64,000 bases of DNA from Edolisoma coerulescens (taxonomy: Eukaryota; Chordata; Aves; Passeriformes; Campephagidae), in contig VWZW01004510.1 of assembly GCA_013397115.1 (NCBI GenBank), positions 1 through 64,000 on the forward strand, given 5' to 3'. The first letter of the stretch is position 1; every line of letters begins with the position of its first letter. The translations under genes and the position numbers were made by a program. The notes beneath the pieces are model-generated. The model was not told the origin of the DNA. It searched no databases and saw only the letters and a list, made by a program, of their open reading frames with translations. Positions 1-12,308 of the stretch are shown here, piece by piece.

Positions 1-25
1 ACTGAAATGATTCTGTGATTCTGCC
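1..25 (+). mobile_element. CR1 LINE, extreme 3' tail only
   Basis: The first bases read GATTCTGTGATTCTG, the short repeat that ends CR1 elements at their 3' side. The body of the element would lie left of the window. The match is short, so it is only a likely assignment, supported by full CR1 3' ends elsewhere in the window that end the same way. Confidence 0.4.
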
Positions 26-481
26 AGAGCCTGAAAATGAAAAATTGAAAAGGTTGAATATACTGCATGAAATATTTGTATTAAATTAAATAGGCACACT
101 CATGTGCATGGGATATCAATGATTGTGCCCACATGAGAAGAGAGTTACTCAGCTGGGAATGACTTCTACATCATGTGTGGTGTGACTCAGACTTTCAGAG
201 CTGCTCTCTTTCAACTGTACCCACAGCAAAATCCGTCTCATGTCTTCTCTTTGAAAGTGCTCAGGAAAGGATGCTCATGTCCTAAGGACTGTAAATCCAA
301 AGTGTCAGTGGAAAGCTGCTCTATTCATTAAAATGCAGATCATAAAATTTTATCTCTGTCTTTTGCTTCCCCCTTGAATCTTCCAGGAAAAACCCAAGAT
401 CTTCTCCAATGCCCTGGTGAGATGAATGCCATTAACATCACATGCCATCAAGACTGAGTAAATTTCTTACTAGAGGATTCT
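26..481. other. Unique AT-rich sequence, no feature seen
   Basis: Ordinary non-coding sequence between the CR1 tail and the A/C-rich tract. No open frame, repeat or recognisable motif stands out. Confidence 0.5.
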
Positions 482-682
482 CCCAATAAAACCCCAAAAA
501 CCAAAAAGCCAACCAACCAAAAAAACAAAAAGCGGCAAACCACCCAAAACCACAACAAAACAACAACAAGAAAAAACCACAAAAACCGGACAAAAACCAA
601 CCAACAAAAAATAAAACAAAACCAAAAAAGAGAAAAAAAACCCCAAAACCAAACCAACCACACAAACAAAAAATCACCACAA
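482..682. repeat. A/C-rich low-complexity tract
   Basis: About 200 bases made almost wholly of A and C on the + strand, mostly short runs such as AACCAACC and AAAACCCC, with almost no T and few G. The opposite strand is therefore a G/T tract with many GG pairs. Three overlapping reverse-strand open frames of 63-80 codons here give only Phe, Gly, Leu, Val, Trp and Cys, which is what a G/T tract encodes by chance. Confidence 0.85.
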
Positions 683-3600
683 TTTGTGAAATTAACTCAT
701 CACTCTGTTTGTATTGTTAATTTGACAACATTCTTCCAAATCTCACCCTCAGCCTCTGACAGTAACATGTTTGCTGTTTTGAACAGTGGCACTGTAGGTT
801 TGGTTGCGTTGTTCTTCTTCCCTCTTGCGAATGAACGCTGCTTTATTTTAGCAACAGATTCTAGATTTTAGGATCTCCTGGGTTCCTCTGATGGCAGGGA
901 TGATGTGTCTTTTCCAAACTCTCATGTCCTCTGTTCTAGGGCTGATGCCACTTCAGTCCTTTCACTGTGCCTCTTTCTCCTCTGGACCTGCCTTTCCACA
1001 TTTCACTTTCTAACTATAAACAGGGACACTTCTGCACGGAAAATCTGTGTGAGAAGATGCTTTTATTTACTTTTTTTTCCCTAGTATCTGTAATGACCTT
1101 TGTTCTGCAAATTTTCTTGAGAAAGAACAACCACTCAGCAATTATGTGAAAAGCAAGAAAACATCACTGTAAATTTTTTACAACTTTCTGCTCAAATTTT
1201 GCCAAGTCCAAACTTTACTATGGCAAAACTTCCATTTTCTGCAGAAAGTGTTGTGTATTTTTCTGTTTTATTATTTTATTGTTTACTTCAGCAATTGATT
1301 TTCTGTTTACAACATCCCCAGTTACTGTTTGGACCTGATTCTTCTCTCTCTGTTGAAAGACAGGAATTTCAGCAGGGTTGCTTTTGACTTATGGTGGGGC
1401 AACTAAGAAGACAATCAAAGTGAAATAGTTCAGCAAAATTTACTATTTGTGGCAAATCAGTCTTTTTTTCAGTAAGACATCTTCTTCTGAAGTGTCTGTT
1501 ACATCTGTGTCTTCAGCAGAAAGCTTGAGCTAAAAATTGTCAAATTGTCTAAGTTGCACAGTTTCTAAAGTGCCAAACTCTACAGTATCTTACCCTTTTT
1601 TAAAACTTTCAGGAGAAGTTTTGACAAGTGATTAAACTGATGCAGACTTCAGAACACTCAAAGCTTGAGACATAAAATAACTAAAACTGAAGGTTTAAAA
1701 ACAGTGATAAATTTCAATGTTTTTTCACTTCCCAGTTTAAAGTAGACATATCGTAAAATACTTAAGTCCTGGCAGCTTTTCTCAGTGTTGTTTGGAGTGG
1801 TATGGATAAAAGTGTACCATTTAAAACTCTTTATCTGGAACATCAAAACAAACCCCGAAGTTTTTCCTTCTGAAGGTGTGCAGGTTTAATGTTAACTTTT
1901 TTCATGGGAACTGGATTTCAGTCAGGAGAAGGGAGATATGAGTGATAAAGAAAGAAGAGGAAAAGCACATCTGTGTTTTGGGCTTCTTTATCTGCCCAAA
2001 TGTAAAGGAACAGCTCTGTGAGAGAAAGAAGATCATTAATATCGTACAAGAGAAGAAACAAGGGCTGAGTGGCTGGTGGTCATTCAGGACTATGACAAGA
2101 CAAGCAGCCAAGTGCTTTTACTTGTTTTGTAAACCATGAACATTTTTATCGTTACAGCAAGTGATAAGTAGAAAGAAGGAAAAGTCTTAGCCAGCTCAAA
2201 GTTTTAAAAGTATCGAAGGAAAATCATTGCTATTCTTTGTGTTTTCCCCTGATTTTCATGTGAAAGATTTAATAGCAGTGCATTTCACAGCAGGATAGCT
2301 GGAAATAGCCTCGCTACCCAGAGAACACTTGTGAGCAGTGAAGCCAAAAGATTTCACCACCTCACTCTCTAGCAGTTTATTAGGATTAAATGTTCAGTCA
2401 CTTGCTTGAAGGTGATTATGAGATGAACTGGGGTAGGCTATGATGCATGCAGGCAATTTTCCTTCACCAAATGTCGGCAGTAATTGTGACAAACCTTAAA
2501 AACATTCATACTAAAAAGAATATTTAGGTTTGTACTCATTATACTAGAATTTTATTTTTCATAAGAAATAAAATCTTGAGGAAGAGGAGGAATATTAGCT
2601 GGAGGGTTTGTTTGGCTGAGCTCTGAAAAATTAAAGAAAAGCTAATTTCTTCCAAAAGAAACAGTATTTGGTATAGCACACAGAGTAGAATTACTCATAT
2701 GCTCCTTCTGAAAGAAAGGTTATTTTTCAGTTCATACCACGAGTTAGATATTTTCAAATCACCACTGTTAACTAAAAGCATTTGACAAGGAAACAGAGTC
2801 TGCTGTGCTACCTCTGAGACAGAGGTTCCTCTGAAGTTCAGTGTGAGGCTTGTATAAATTAGTGTAATAGCAAGTATCACACTCCATAAATCTCAGCAGA
2901 CCTGGCCCTGGATGTTTCATTACATTTGAGCATGGCTGTATGCTTCAAAAAAGACAAATTTTGTTTGTCATGCATTGCAGTGTGTGCTTGCCACTAACAT
3001 CATCATCCCAGCTGTGGGGTGGTAAAGCAAATTCCTCCAAAATGATTTGTATCCACGGATTTCACGCTGGGTTTACAAAACTTGATCTGCAAACAAGGTC
3101 AGGTCTCTGAACTTGAGGTCTGGCACTTTTTATATTCTTTCTGCTTCAAAATTCACATTCTCACAGCTATTCTGATCATTGCATTTGTCTTTTTTTTTTT
3201 TTTTCCTCTAAGCCCATTCAGTAAATTGTAGGAATATCCTGACACCTTTTTTATTCCCCTGAAATCTTCATATTACCAGATAAACTTTTTGGTTTTGTGC
3301 TAGCTTAAGTTATCACTAGTTATTGCTTAGTTTCCCATTGCTGCAAAAAGTAAACTCTTTATATTAAAATCATGCCACAAGAGTAATAGTTGAAAATTCC
3401 ACACAATTTTTCTTGAGGAAGTTTTGAAGTTGATTTAAACTTTCAGGAGCCAACTAGATGAAATGCTACAATTCCACTTCTATTTTATTTTCTTGCAGTA
3501 GGAGAATTCAAGTTTGCCATAATAGCTGAAGTGGCCAGAAACTGATGTAATTCAAGAAAAGTACTTCTTATCAACATCAGGCATTCTGCTACAGGAATAA

Positions 3601-4080
3601 AATTTAGCATAATAAAACATGGATCTGGTTGTACCAAACATTATTCAAATTAAATGAGCTTCTTGAAAGGTGCTCTGTGTCAGTGTGTTGATCTCATCCG
3701 CTCAACAACTGCAAATCTAAATCTGCAATTTCAGAAACTTTCACCCATCATTTAGCAAGATCCAACACAATCTTTATAACATTTCCATAGGACCTAACTT
3801 TTTAGAGATGTTTACTATTTTAAACTCAAAAAATATCATTTCATTTTGAGGATGCTGAAGAAGACTGATTGTAATTGGGACTTCCACAGCATGCCTGTAC
3901 CTGGCTGGATAAATCATCCATGCATATTACTCAATGCTGATTGAGTAAGCATCCACAAAATTCCAGTGTCCATTTCCTAAAAATCTTTGGCACTAAATGA
4001 TTCTTGAAATATCATGATTGAAATAAAACTTTGAATAAATTGAAGGATGAGATGGATTTCTCATTGATCAGAATTACACC
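683..4080. other. AT-rich non-coding stretch
   Basis: No gene or interspersed repeat recognised in about 3.4 kb. It holds scattered short frames of 60-69 codons with no recognisable domain and a 15-base T run near 3190-3204. Confidence 0.5.
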
Positions 4081-4102
4081 TTTTTTTTTTTTTTTTTTTT
4101 TT
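4081..4102. repeat. Poly(T) run of 22
   Basis: An uninterrupted run of 22 T, followed about 160 bases later by a second run of 12 T near 4266. Either could be the A-tail scar of a reverse-strand retrocopy, but no retrocopied body can be recognised beside them. Confidence 0.8.
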
Positions 4103-5271
4103 AACGTGAGAATAGCAAGACATACAAAAGGACTTTTGATCTCTTAAGGGAGTTTTATTAACATGTAGATGATCAGAAGCTGCTGGGCATGGCGGATTGA
4201 AATGAAAAGTTTGAAATTTTGTTTCTTTCTTATTCACTGTTCCGTTGCTTCTTTGCAAAACGCTATTTTTTTTTTTTCATTTTGGCAGGACTTCTGTTTG
4301 TGTTGTGGGTTTTTATCCCAGGTGAGGTTTCACAGCTGAGATGAGCTGATCAAACTGATTACTGACACTAACAGGGAACATTTCACCCTCTGGTCTCACC
4401 CTCAGACTGATTCTGGTTATTACCTAATATGTGAGCTGGTACAGCAGAAAATTTTCTTTTTCTTTTTTCTTGTTTTTTTCTTTTGTTTTTCCTTGGATAG
4501 TTTAATTTTTCATCATTTTAATGAGCTAAGGGACAAGAATGCAATCTCGGCTTGCAAAACAAAAGTGCATAATGGTTCTCTGCTTGTAATGATCCAAAAT
4601 TGACTGACTTTGTAGCTTTTTAAAGATCCAACAGGCTGAAATTCTATTACATTGCCCCCTGCCCCCCCAAAACACCCACAAAAACAACCCCCTTCCCCTA
4701 AGCCTCCCAGAACTATAAAATGTTTCGTTTCTATTCAGAAGAAACACTGTAGCTCGAATTTTGTGTTCTGAAAGAAGCGATAAACTGTGTGCTGTGTCCT
4801 GGAACTATATGACACCTAATGAGGTTTCTAGTTCTGGTCCTTCACACACCTCTTTTTCTCTCATCACAGATTGCCTCATGTATTTTAGCTGTTTGGGCAG
4901 TGAGAGAGACACCAGAGCATTTAGGAAAGTGTAGTAACAGATTTTATGATGCAGTAATAAAGGAGTCAATAATTTGCCCAAACCACAAAGCCCCACGTCC
5001 AACAACTGTAGCTCTCAAGAACAACAATAGTAGAAAGGAATACATTTCAGTCTCTAAAAGAAAAATGGTTCAGTCCACCTGCCCAATAATGGTTAAGCAG
5101 GATTCTGAATAATAAATGTGAACTGCATGTATAGCCCTGGAAGGTGTATTTAAGATAGGGATCATTTTGTGAAAAAGGGTGGGAAAATAATGCAGGCAAA
5201 AGTGGACAGTGATTTATTAACAGAACAAAGTCTTGCATTTCTTCTAGAACATGGAATATGGACTAGTGTGG
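4103..5271. other. Non-coding stretch, no feature seen
   Basis: Contains a short C/A-rich patch near 4650-4695 and the second T run. Overlapping frames on both strands near 4805-5238 (up to 97 codons) show no recognisable domain. The + and - frames overlap almost fully, which is usual for chance frames. Confidence 0.45.
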
Positions 5272-5328
5272 GCACATATATACACACACACACACATATA
5301 TATATATATACACATATATGTATATATG
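5272..5328. repeat. Alternating CA/TA microsatellite
   Basis: Fifty-seven bases in strict purine-pyrimidine alternation: a CA block, a TA block, then mixed CA/TA/TG. Such tracts can take up the Z-DNA form (CA part) or extrude cruciforms (TA part), and they vary in length between individuals. Confidence 0.9.
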
Positions 5329-7445
5329 AGTGAGGAAAGAGTACATCAGTGAGGGAGTCATAAATGTGTCCTGCAGGTTCATTTGGTCACATTATTCATA
5401 ATTTCACTGAATGGGACATTAATGCTCCTACCAAGTTTACAGAGGAAGTCCATTGTATTGAACTATGTTTCCCCTGAACCTTTCTGTTAGATGTGATCAT
5501 GGACCTTACCTTTCTTATTGACCTGGCAGTAAAAAAAATGGTCACTCTCTCATGCTGTGAGTAAGAACCAACTTTTCTTAGAAAAGAGATCACAGAGATC
5601 TTCTCAAAATGGCACCGGGGAAGCTGCCGGTGAGAACTGCCCCCAACACTCCTCCAGCATTCAGATGCTTTAAGCTCCTGGAGCAGGAAATATCACCCCT
5701 GTGATAATACTTTTAACCAGCCCAACAAACGTTCCAGCCATTTCGAATGGCTGCCCGTTCTGATACTGGGAGAAAACTAGCTTGAAGCCCCAGGAATGGC
5801 AAATCCTGAAGTAAGTAGCAATTTTGGGGTGATTTAAGACCTCACAAAAAGGTTGAATGCTAAGAAAAGTAGGCAGCTGTGCTCCAGACTAGTATACACA
5901 AAACTTTGGAGCTCTTAGTGTGAATACCTAAGCAGCTCTGGCTATTAAGCAGAGGGATCTCAGCACTAATTTTCTGAGGCACCAAAGGTAGCAATGTGTT
6001 GCACAAAAACAACACCTCCTGTCTCTTGAGGATCCAAACAGGGGCATCTGCTCAGCCATTTGTTAAATGTGCACAGTGCCTGTGCCTCCAGGCAGTAGAT
6101 TCACAGGTGCTTTGTTATATTAGGAAATTTAAATTAGTTTTGCCCAGACAAGAGGATGGTTTTGTTTAGTTTGTCCTTTACATCAGGCATTTTGAATTCA
6201 AGATCTTTGCCCCTTCGTATGGAGAGAAATACTACAGATGTTTGCACTCTGCAGAAAAAGTGGGGATTCTGAGGCAAGGTAGTTAAAGGTATCTGTCTTG
6301 AATAGACTTTGCTTTTTCTTCATAAATATATTAAAATATAAATGGAATGAAGTATGAAGGATGGCAAGAACTCCAAATTTAGCTGAAAAGAAGGGTTCTT
6401 GTGCAAACATGTCTCAGGATAAATAGGAACGCGGAAAAGCCTTTAAGGGCTACTTTCAAAAGAAATGTGTAAAAAATGTTCAAGAATTAAAAGAGTATAT
6501 TTCTGCATTTGTTATTCCTTTCTTTTACCTCTAGTTATGCAAAAGATCCAGTTTGTTCATCTTTGAGACAAATAAAAAATAACTGGCTGTGTCACAAAAA
6601 GAGTTGCACATATTCATGACTCAAGAAGTTACTCCTTTTTGATTTTTTTGCTTGTAGACTGAATATATTCTGAAAGCCAAAACCCTCAGTGCCTCTGACA
6701 TGCTGTTCCTGGTCAATGGTCTTTATTTCTAGTCAAACAAAGGGTGGGAGAACTCTACCCAGTAAAAAGGAAGTAGTACAAACTCTGCTTTCAATAATAC
6801 AGTTTTGCATTTCGTTGGGGAGCAATCTCCTCTGCTAATCTCTTTTATATTTTTCAAAAATCCCCATTCATTATGAAACCGGGCTACAAGTTAAATATGC
6901 ACTCCTGGACTCAGATCATCCTTATGATTCTCACCCTCCTGCATAATTTCCTTCAGGAATGGGATTAGCTGTGCTTTCAGATCTTTGAGAAACTCAGTGC
7001 CACGGACGAGCAGATGTAGTGCACATCACCAGGTGTAACGTGCTGCTTTCACAACAGCAGCAAGACTTTGGTGCCTATTTCTTAACTCTTCTTACCTTGC
7101 TGATAATGGGACCTGAATATATATTCCTTGACACATTCATCATCATCATGATGTCTGAGCACCAGGTATAAATCAGCTTTCTTATCAGAGAAAAGCCACT
7201 ACAGAGGTGGCAGCTGTGGCCTGTAGCCACCTCTGCATTTTGATGTGGATGGGGGAGTTTACTTAAATTTCCTCTGAAGTTAAAGACTTCTGAATAAAGC
7301 TGTTCATTGCTATGCACATCTTTCCTCCCAAGCAGTTATCCAGCATTGGGGCTGCCATGAGATTTGAAGGCTTTTAGTTTTAACCATAGGTGTGTTAATA
7401 TATGGGCAGGCAGCCATAGGACAGCACTGGCTTTTGAGGCAGCTG
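5329..7445. other. Non-coding stretch left of the solo LTR
   Basis: No gene recognised. The longest frame is an 80-codon reverse-strand one (7075-7317) with no known motif. The last five bases (AGCTG) supply the left copy of the LTR target-site duplication. Confidence 0.45.
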
Positions 7446-7506
7446 TGATGCCTAAAGTGGCTACCTAAAAACAGAGACTAGACAGAATATGGGAATAAAG
7501 GCAGGT

Positions 7507-7514
7507 ATTTATTT
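7507..7514 (-). terminator. Polyadenylation signal of the solo LTR
   Basis: AATAAA on the reverse strand (read as TTTATT on +), about 65 bp before the LTR end. It fits the R/U5 position. Confidence 0.6.
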
Positions 7515-7602
7515 GAAAGGCCTTCAAAGATACACCCTGGGGAGACAAAGGCTACATCCAAAAAGGACCCCAAGATGGATCACAAATCATGAGATCTTCA
7601 CA

Positions 7603-7610
7603 CTTTTATA
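7603..7610 (-). promoter_or_regulatory. TATA box of the solo LTR
   Basis: TATAAAAG on the reverse strand, about 90 bp upstream of the AATAAA signal in the LTR's own direction. This is the spacing expected for an LTR with a short R region. Whether it still drives transcription cannot be told from sequence. Confidence 0.65.
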
Positions 7611-7875
7611 GGTTTGGTCCATTTATATATCAGCATAAATTCACCAATTAAAACTTTAGCTAGTGATGTAACTTCTACAATTTCTCCACCTCTCTAGAGG
7701 CCCTAGTTTACACCTTTTGGGCCTAGGACAGTCTGAGTGTCCTTGAATAACAAGCTCAGAGAGGCTTTGTTATGTCTATCTTAGCATGAGAGAGCAGAAG
7801 CTGACAGGCTACAAGAGACTACTAGGCAGTACAGGATCTGAAGAATATAAAAGTTAAAACCCAAGGCATCAGCTG

Positions 7876-9569
7876 CAGAGTGTGTTAAGGTCATTAAAAA
7901 TGTTTTCATTGTCTTGTTGGGAATGCAGACTGAGAAAGTTTTGAACAGGATGCCAATTAATTTCTTAAGATTGCAGAAAAACCTCAGGACACAGAGAAAA
8001 ACTCCAGAGTCTGTGTTCAGCTATTTGCTGTGTTTGGTGCAGTGCTCGATAACCAGTCATAGAAGGAAGATAAATTATCAAAGTCTTCATCCGGAACATT
8101 TACTTTTTGATGGGGACAGCATAAGCTGAAAGGGAAAAAGAAGCCACTCATTTTTACATTTGCACCCTAACTTCCAAGCATAATTGTGAAACAATAACAG
8201 CAGTTTGGAAACAATTTGAGTGGGACTGGAGAGAAACAAAGCGAACCCGTGATGCTCGGCAGAGTGACAGCAGAGGGCACCAGTGGCCTGCACTGGAGGA
8301 AAATGACCTTTTTTTTTTTTCCCTTGTAAATTGCCCAATAAATCCTTGTTTGCTCTCACCGGCTTAATGCAACAAAGCCGAAGCAATATGTCAATTTTAA
8401 CAGATTCTTAGGGCTGACTCTTCTGGCGTTCCAGATATGTGCTTGTGACGGAAAGGCAGCTTCCACCATCTGATGCCAGACAGAAACAAGAAAAATGTCC
8501 AAACTGTTGTTTATCAAAATTTATTGCTCACACATTTGCTGAAGGTAATCTAATCATAAAATCTTGTTGCTTGGGAATTTTTAGCCTTTCACCTCCCAAG
8601 AAAAGTATTTATTCCACATATAAAATATTCTGTGTCCTATATATTAGTAATCTAAAAGTTTTAAAGACTCGGTAAATTGTGATTTATGTGACAGTTATTT
8701 TCATGCAAACTAACAGAAACAGAAGAGAAAATATTAGGCTGCTGAAATCTATGCATAAGTTCCTGGCATATCCATAAACCGAAGGTGACATGCTTACAAA
8801 CGTTAAGATCCAGAAAGATTATTCCTTGCATTTATTTTGTATTAATATGCCTGTTTGAATGGATAGCACCTACCACAAGTATTTCAGCTTGCTGTGGAGA
8901 CCTCGTGCCCCTGAGACATTCCACTTTTGTCAGGTACAAGGAGTGGGACAGCCTCTGGAAGCCATGCAAGCATGTGAATATTTTTATATTTTACCATGTA
9001 AATATTATATTGTATGTTTTTGTTATATTAAATATTACTTATAGGTGTATGTATATGTATTTTACATACTTATAAATTATTGTATTGTGTTTATCTGGAT
9101 GATGGTTATCTGAATATCTCTAATAGGATGACAGTAGGGGCAAATTCTCTGCAAATAGCTTTGATGCAGGTTACTATTCAGACATGTTCAGAGAATGCTG
9201 AAATCATCAGCTACTGCCAGACCAGGGAGTGAGAGAGAAATAAGTAAACCCATTGGTTATCCACTTGGCTTAATATTATGTTTATTATTACATTTTCATA
9301 TTTGTTCATTGAAAATAGCCATGTGAAGATAATAACTTGAAGACCAGTTCTCATTTCCTGGCACTCTCAATGACCTACTCTCCAAGGATTTTGAAGCTGG
9401 CGTGCTCTAAATTTGTAATAAAATACCCTTTTAATTGGAAAGCACAGAAAATATTACTTTTATAAATATTTGATGAACAGAGATCCTTTATCTGTTCATT
9501 AGACTCCAGAGTAATATATGTTCATTAGAAGAAGATGAATAACAGCATTTAATATTCTTTGTTTACGAC
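7876..9569. other. Non-coding stretch
   Basis: No gene recognised. Short frames overlap on both strands at 7914-8386 and 8439-9075 (up to 99 codons) without known motifs. A very AT-rich patch lies near 8970-9080. Confidence 0.45.
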
Positions 9570-9705
9570 TGAAGGTCACATGGAAGAATATATTAATATG
9601 TAAGTTGTGACCTTCACATTTTGTCAGTTTTAACAAGAATGGGCTTGTTTGCCTTTCTATGGTCAGATCTGTGTTTGATTTTCAGCTTTAATTAGCGCAA
9701 TTAAA
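9570..9705. promoter_or_regulatory. Possible regulatory cluster with two inverted repeats
   Basis: A perfect 11-bp inverted repeat, TGAAGGTCACA (9570-9580) and TGTGACCTTCA (9606-9616), encloses 25 bases that themselves contain the palindrome ATATTAATAT. Each arm carries an AGGTCA nuclear-receptor half-site. Seventy bases further on is a second perfect inverted repeat, TTTAATT AGCGC AATTAAA (9687-9705), with two homeodomain-type TAATT cores. Known transcription-factor preferences make this a reasonable enhancer candidate, but conservation cannot be tested here. Confidence 0.35.
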
Positions 9706-9870
9706 TTCACTCTCTGTGACATGCAAAATGCACTGTGATTGACAAGACTGGTTTGGGTACTTACAGTTCTTGGTCAAAAAAGAGAAAAAAAAATTTAAGA
9801 AGAGAAATATTTGTTCACATGCCAGAGAATAACATTATAAATTATTATTGGGTAAAAGAGTTAGTATTAA

Positions 9871-9920
9871 CAGAAATAATCAGAAATAGGTATCAGAAAT
9901 AGGTATCAGAAATAGCATCA
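9871..9920. repeat. 13-bp tandem repeat, about 3 copies
   Basis: The unit CAGAAATAGGTAT is repeated at about 9881, 9894 and 9907, with a degenerate copy before (9871) and decay at the end. It is a small tandem duplication with no other visible role. Confidence 0.85.
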
Positions 9921-10712
9921 GATTAGTTTTCTTTTCAAATATATACCTTAATGAGAAATAACAGTCATGCAAAGATAAGGGCACAGTTTAGGTCTCTTGC
10001 TCTGTGTATCTCAGGAGTCACGGACACACTCCAAGCTCTCAAAGCTGTTAGATAGCACAACTCTGTTTAAAATTGTATGACTGGTAAGTGTATTACACTT
10101 ACAGCTTTCAGGCATGATTTCACAGAACAGACAGCAGGGAGGAACAAAGAAAGAGTGGGCTAAGAAGAAATGGTGCTTAGAGCTCATCAAAAGCTGATTT
10201 TGTCGGATTGGCTTTTGAAGGGAACCGTGATTTCCAGAAAATCATCATTTTCTTGAAAAAAATTATTCTGTAGTTTATCTTGGGAACTGGAGTTCAGTCA
10301 CACTCCCGCCTAGAAAAGATCTATGGAATCACTGGGTTCATTTAAAAGAAAAATCTCTATTTTTCTTACTGATTTTAAAAGGAAAAGAAAGTGAAAATAT
10401 CAGAGTTTCCTCCAGGATGCACACTTATGTCTGATCAGCAACAACTGGAGAAAAATCTCTCCAATAAGATGTTTAACCTTGTGAAAAGTAAAGCTGTGGC
10501 CTACCTGATGCATATAATATATTTTGTTAATAATATAAAGATCTCACCAATGTGGTGTTCTGCTTGTTTTTACTAGTTAGGTTGTGCTGTTCTCTCCCCT
10601 GTTTCCATAAAGTATGGCCTAAACAGAATTCCTGTGTCATAAATGGGTCAGGCTACATAATGGATTTAAAGGAAGTCTCCCCCCAAAAATAAAACCCAGA
10701 GTTACTTTAGCA
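9921..10712. other. Non-coding stretch
   Basis: Nothing recognised beyond a 61-codon frame at 10391-10576 without known motif. Confidence 0.45.
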
Positions 10713-10968
10713 CAAAAGGACACGGCCTCAAGTTGTGCCACAGGAGGTTTAGATTGGATATCAGGAAAAAATTCTTCACTGAAAGGTAGTCAGGCATCGG
10801 AACTGGCTGCCCAAGGAAGTGGTGGAGTCACCATCCCTGGAGGCATTTGAAACATGTGTGGATGTGCTGCTTAGGGACATGGTTTAGTTGTGGCTTGGCA
10901 GTACTGGCTTAACAGTTGGACTTGATGACCTTAAAGGTCTTTCCCAACCTGGATAATTCTGTGATTAT
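10713..10968 (+). mobile_element. CR1 LINE, 5'-truncated 3' end
   Basis: The sequence follows the CR1 3' part closely: a 'GGCCTCAAGTTGTGCCA' block, a 'TTCTTCACTGAAAGG' block, the 'GGCTGCCCAAGGAAGTGGTGG' block, then 'GGACTTGATGACCTTAAAGG' and the tail AATTCTGTGATTAT. It includes the end of ORF2 and the 3' UTR. Point changes and small indels break the frame, so it is a dead copy. Truncation at the 5' side with a preserved 3' end is the normal outcome of CR1 target-primed insertion. Confidence 0.93.
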
Positions 10969-12308
10969 CTGGTTGTCACATGTAATCTGTAAGTATGAGC
11001 TTCTCCCTCCCCACTCCCCACCCCCCCAGCTCTGGTGTCATACCATCATCCTTCTCATTCAAAAGCAGAGCAGGAAAAACACCTCAAATCTTCATCCTGA
11101 TGATAAACTACTTGATTTTTTCCCTGCCATTTTTAATGTTGTACTCTAAATGCAAGCACTGAATGTTGACTTCTTTGCACTACCATAGCCCATCCTCGTG
11201 TTACGACGATGGGGTATTGCTCCCAGAGAAAATAACAGCAATAAAGCCTGGGATCATTGTGCTTCTGCCATCAGTATTTCTGCAGTGAGACTTGAACTGT
11301 GCCTTATCTTTGTGGGTTTGATTTACATTTCATTAAGTCTACTTTCTTCTGTGAAAAAGCACTTTCTTCTTATTTGCATAAACATATACATTGCATAAAT
11401 AGCTTTGACTATGAAGGAGTCATCCTAAAGGAGGCAAGCAAGAATTATGCATATTCAAAGCCAGAAATGAATAGATGGGGTGTATTATATCTCTTGAAGG
11501 AGAAGTTTTCCAAAATGTTTGCTGAAAACCTTGAGTTTGTAGATTTGTGCTCCTTGCAAAGGTCGCCATGAAAAACAGCACCCAAGATGCTGAGGGAGAA
11601 ATGTCATTACATTAGGAAAAGTGTCCCTTTTTTGGAAATAGTGCTGATACACTAATTAATCTCATCTTCCCTATTCTGAGGTAATTGTATTTGCTTACTT
11701 GTGCAGAGGAGCCAACCCTCTCTTCCAGTGCTGTGCTCTTCTCCCCTTAGATCTGATGCCTGTCCCAGAAACACCAGGGCTTGTTGGCATCTCTGTCCCC
11801 ACCTCCACAAGAAACTGTGAAAGCACTGACAACAAACCACCTCTCTCCTTCCCTTCCAGCATCATGGATTTGTTTGGCTGGTGTTATCCAAATATGTTTT
11901 CATTCTGATTAAGTCTTTCTACAGAATTCCAAAGCCAATAAAACCTTGCCCTGTGGTGACACAGCCAATGAGAGAAGTCTTTAATGGAGCTGCTTCAGGG
12001 GAGCAGTGCTTGATTGAGGTGAAGATGGCAGATGATGGTGAATTTTGTTGTTCTTTTATAAGAAGACTCAGTTTTCATTCTCAGGACACAGGCCTTCATT
12101 AGCACATGTGTGAAAGCCCGTAATTTCTGGAGCATTTACAACAAATTAGGGATTAAATTCTTTGCATAGGACAATCCCCCTGCATTGTTAGAAGATGAGG
12201 ATGTATTCCCCAGTGGGCAGATATTCAGAATATGTCCTACAACAACCGTGTCCTAGGAGCATGTCCATGTGTCCCAGGTGTGGGGAAGTTCAGTAGAGGG
12301 AACAAGAC
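10969..12308. other. Non-coding stretch between two CR1 copies
   Basis: Contains a C-rich patch near 11015-11030 and several 60-90 codon frames on both strands (11198-12102) with no domain I recognise. Confidence 0.45.

Larger units (their letters stand above)
7446..7871 (-). mobile_element. Solo LTR of an endogenous retrovirus, complete
   Basis: A 426-bp element bounded by the perfect inverted repeat TGATGCCT (7446-7453) and AGGCATCA (7864-7871), which gives the TG...CA ends of a retroviral LTR. It is flanked on both sides by GCTG (7442-7445 and 7872-7875), a 4-bp target-site duplication. On the reverse strand a TATAAAAG box lies at 7603-7610 and an AATAAA signal at about 7508-7513, in the right order for an LTR reading right to left. 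No internal retroviral sequence adjoins either end, so this is a solo LTR left by recombination between two LTRs. A 4-bp duplication is typical of gammaretrovirus-like (class I) elements. The family name is not assigned. Confidence 0.85.

Noticed and set aside
438..680. Three overlapping reverse-strand frames of 63-80 codons
   Set aside because: They are the three readings of one G/T-rich tract and encode only the residues that such a tract allows. No initiation context or domain.
4081..4277. Two nearby T runs as retrocopy tails
   Set aside because: No retrocopied body or target-site duplication could be found beside them.
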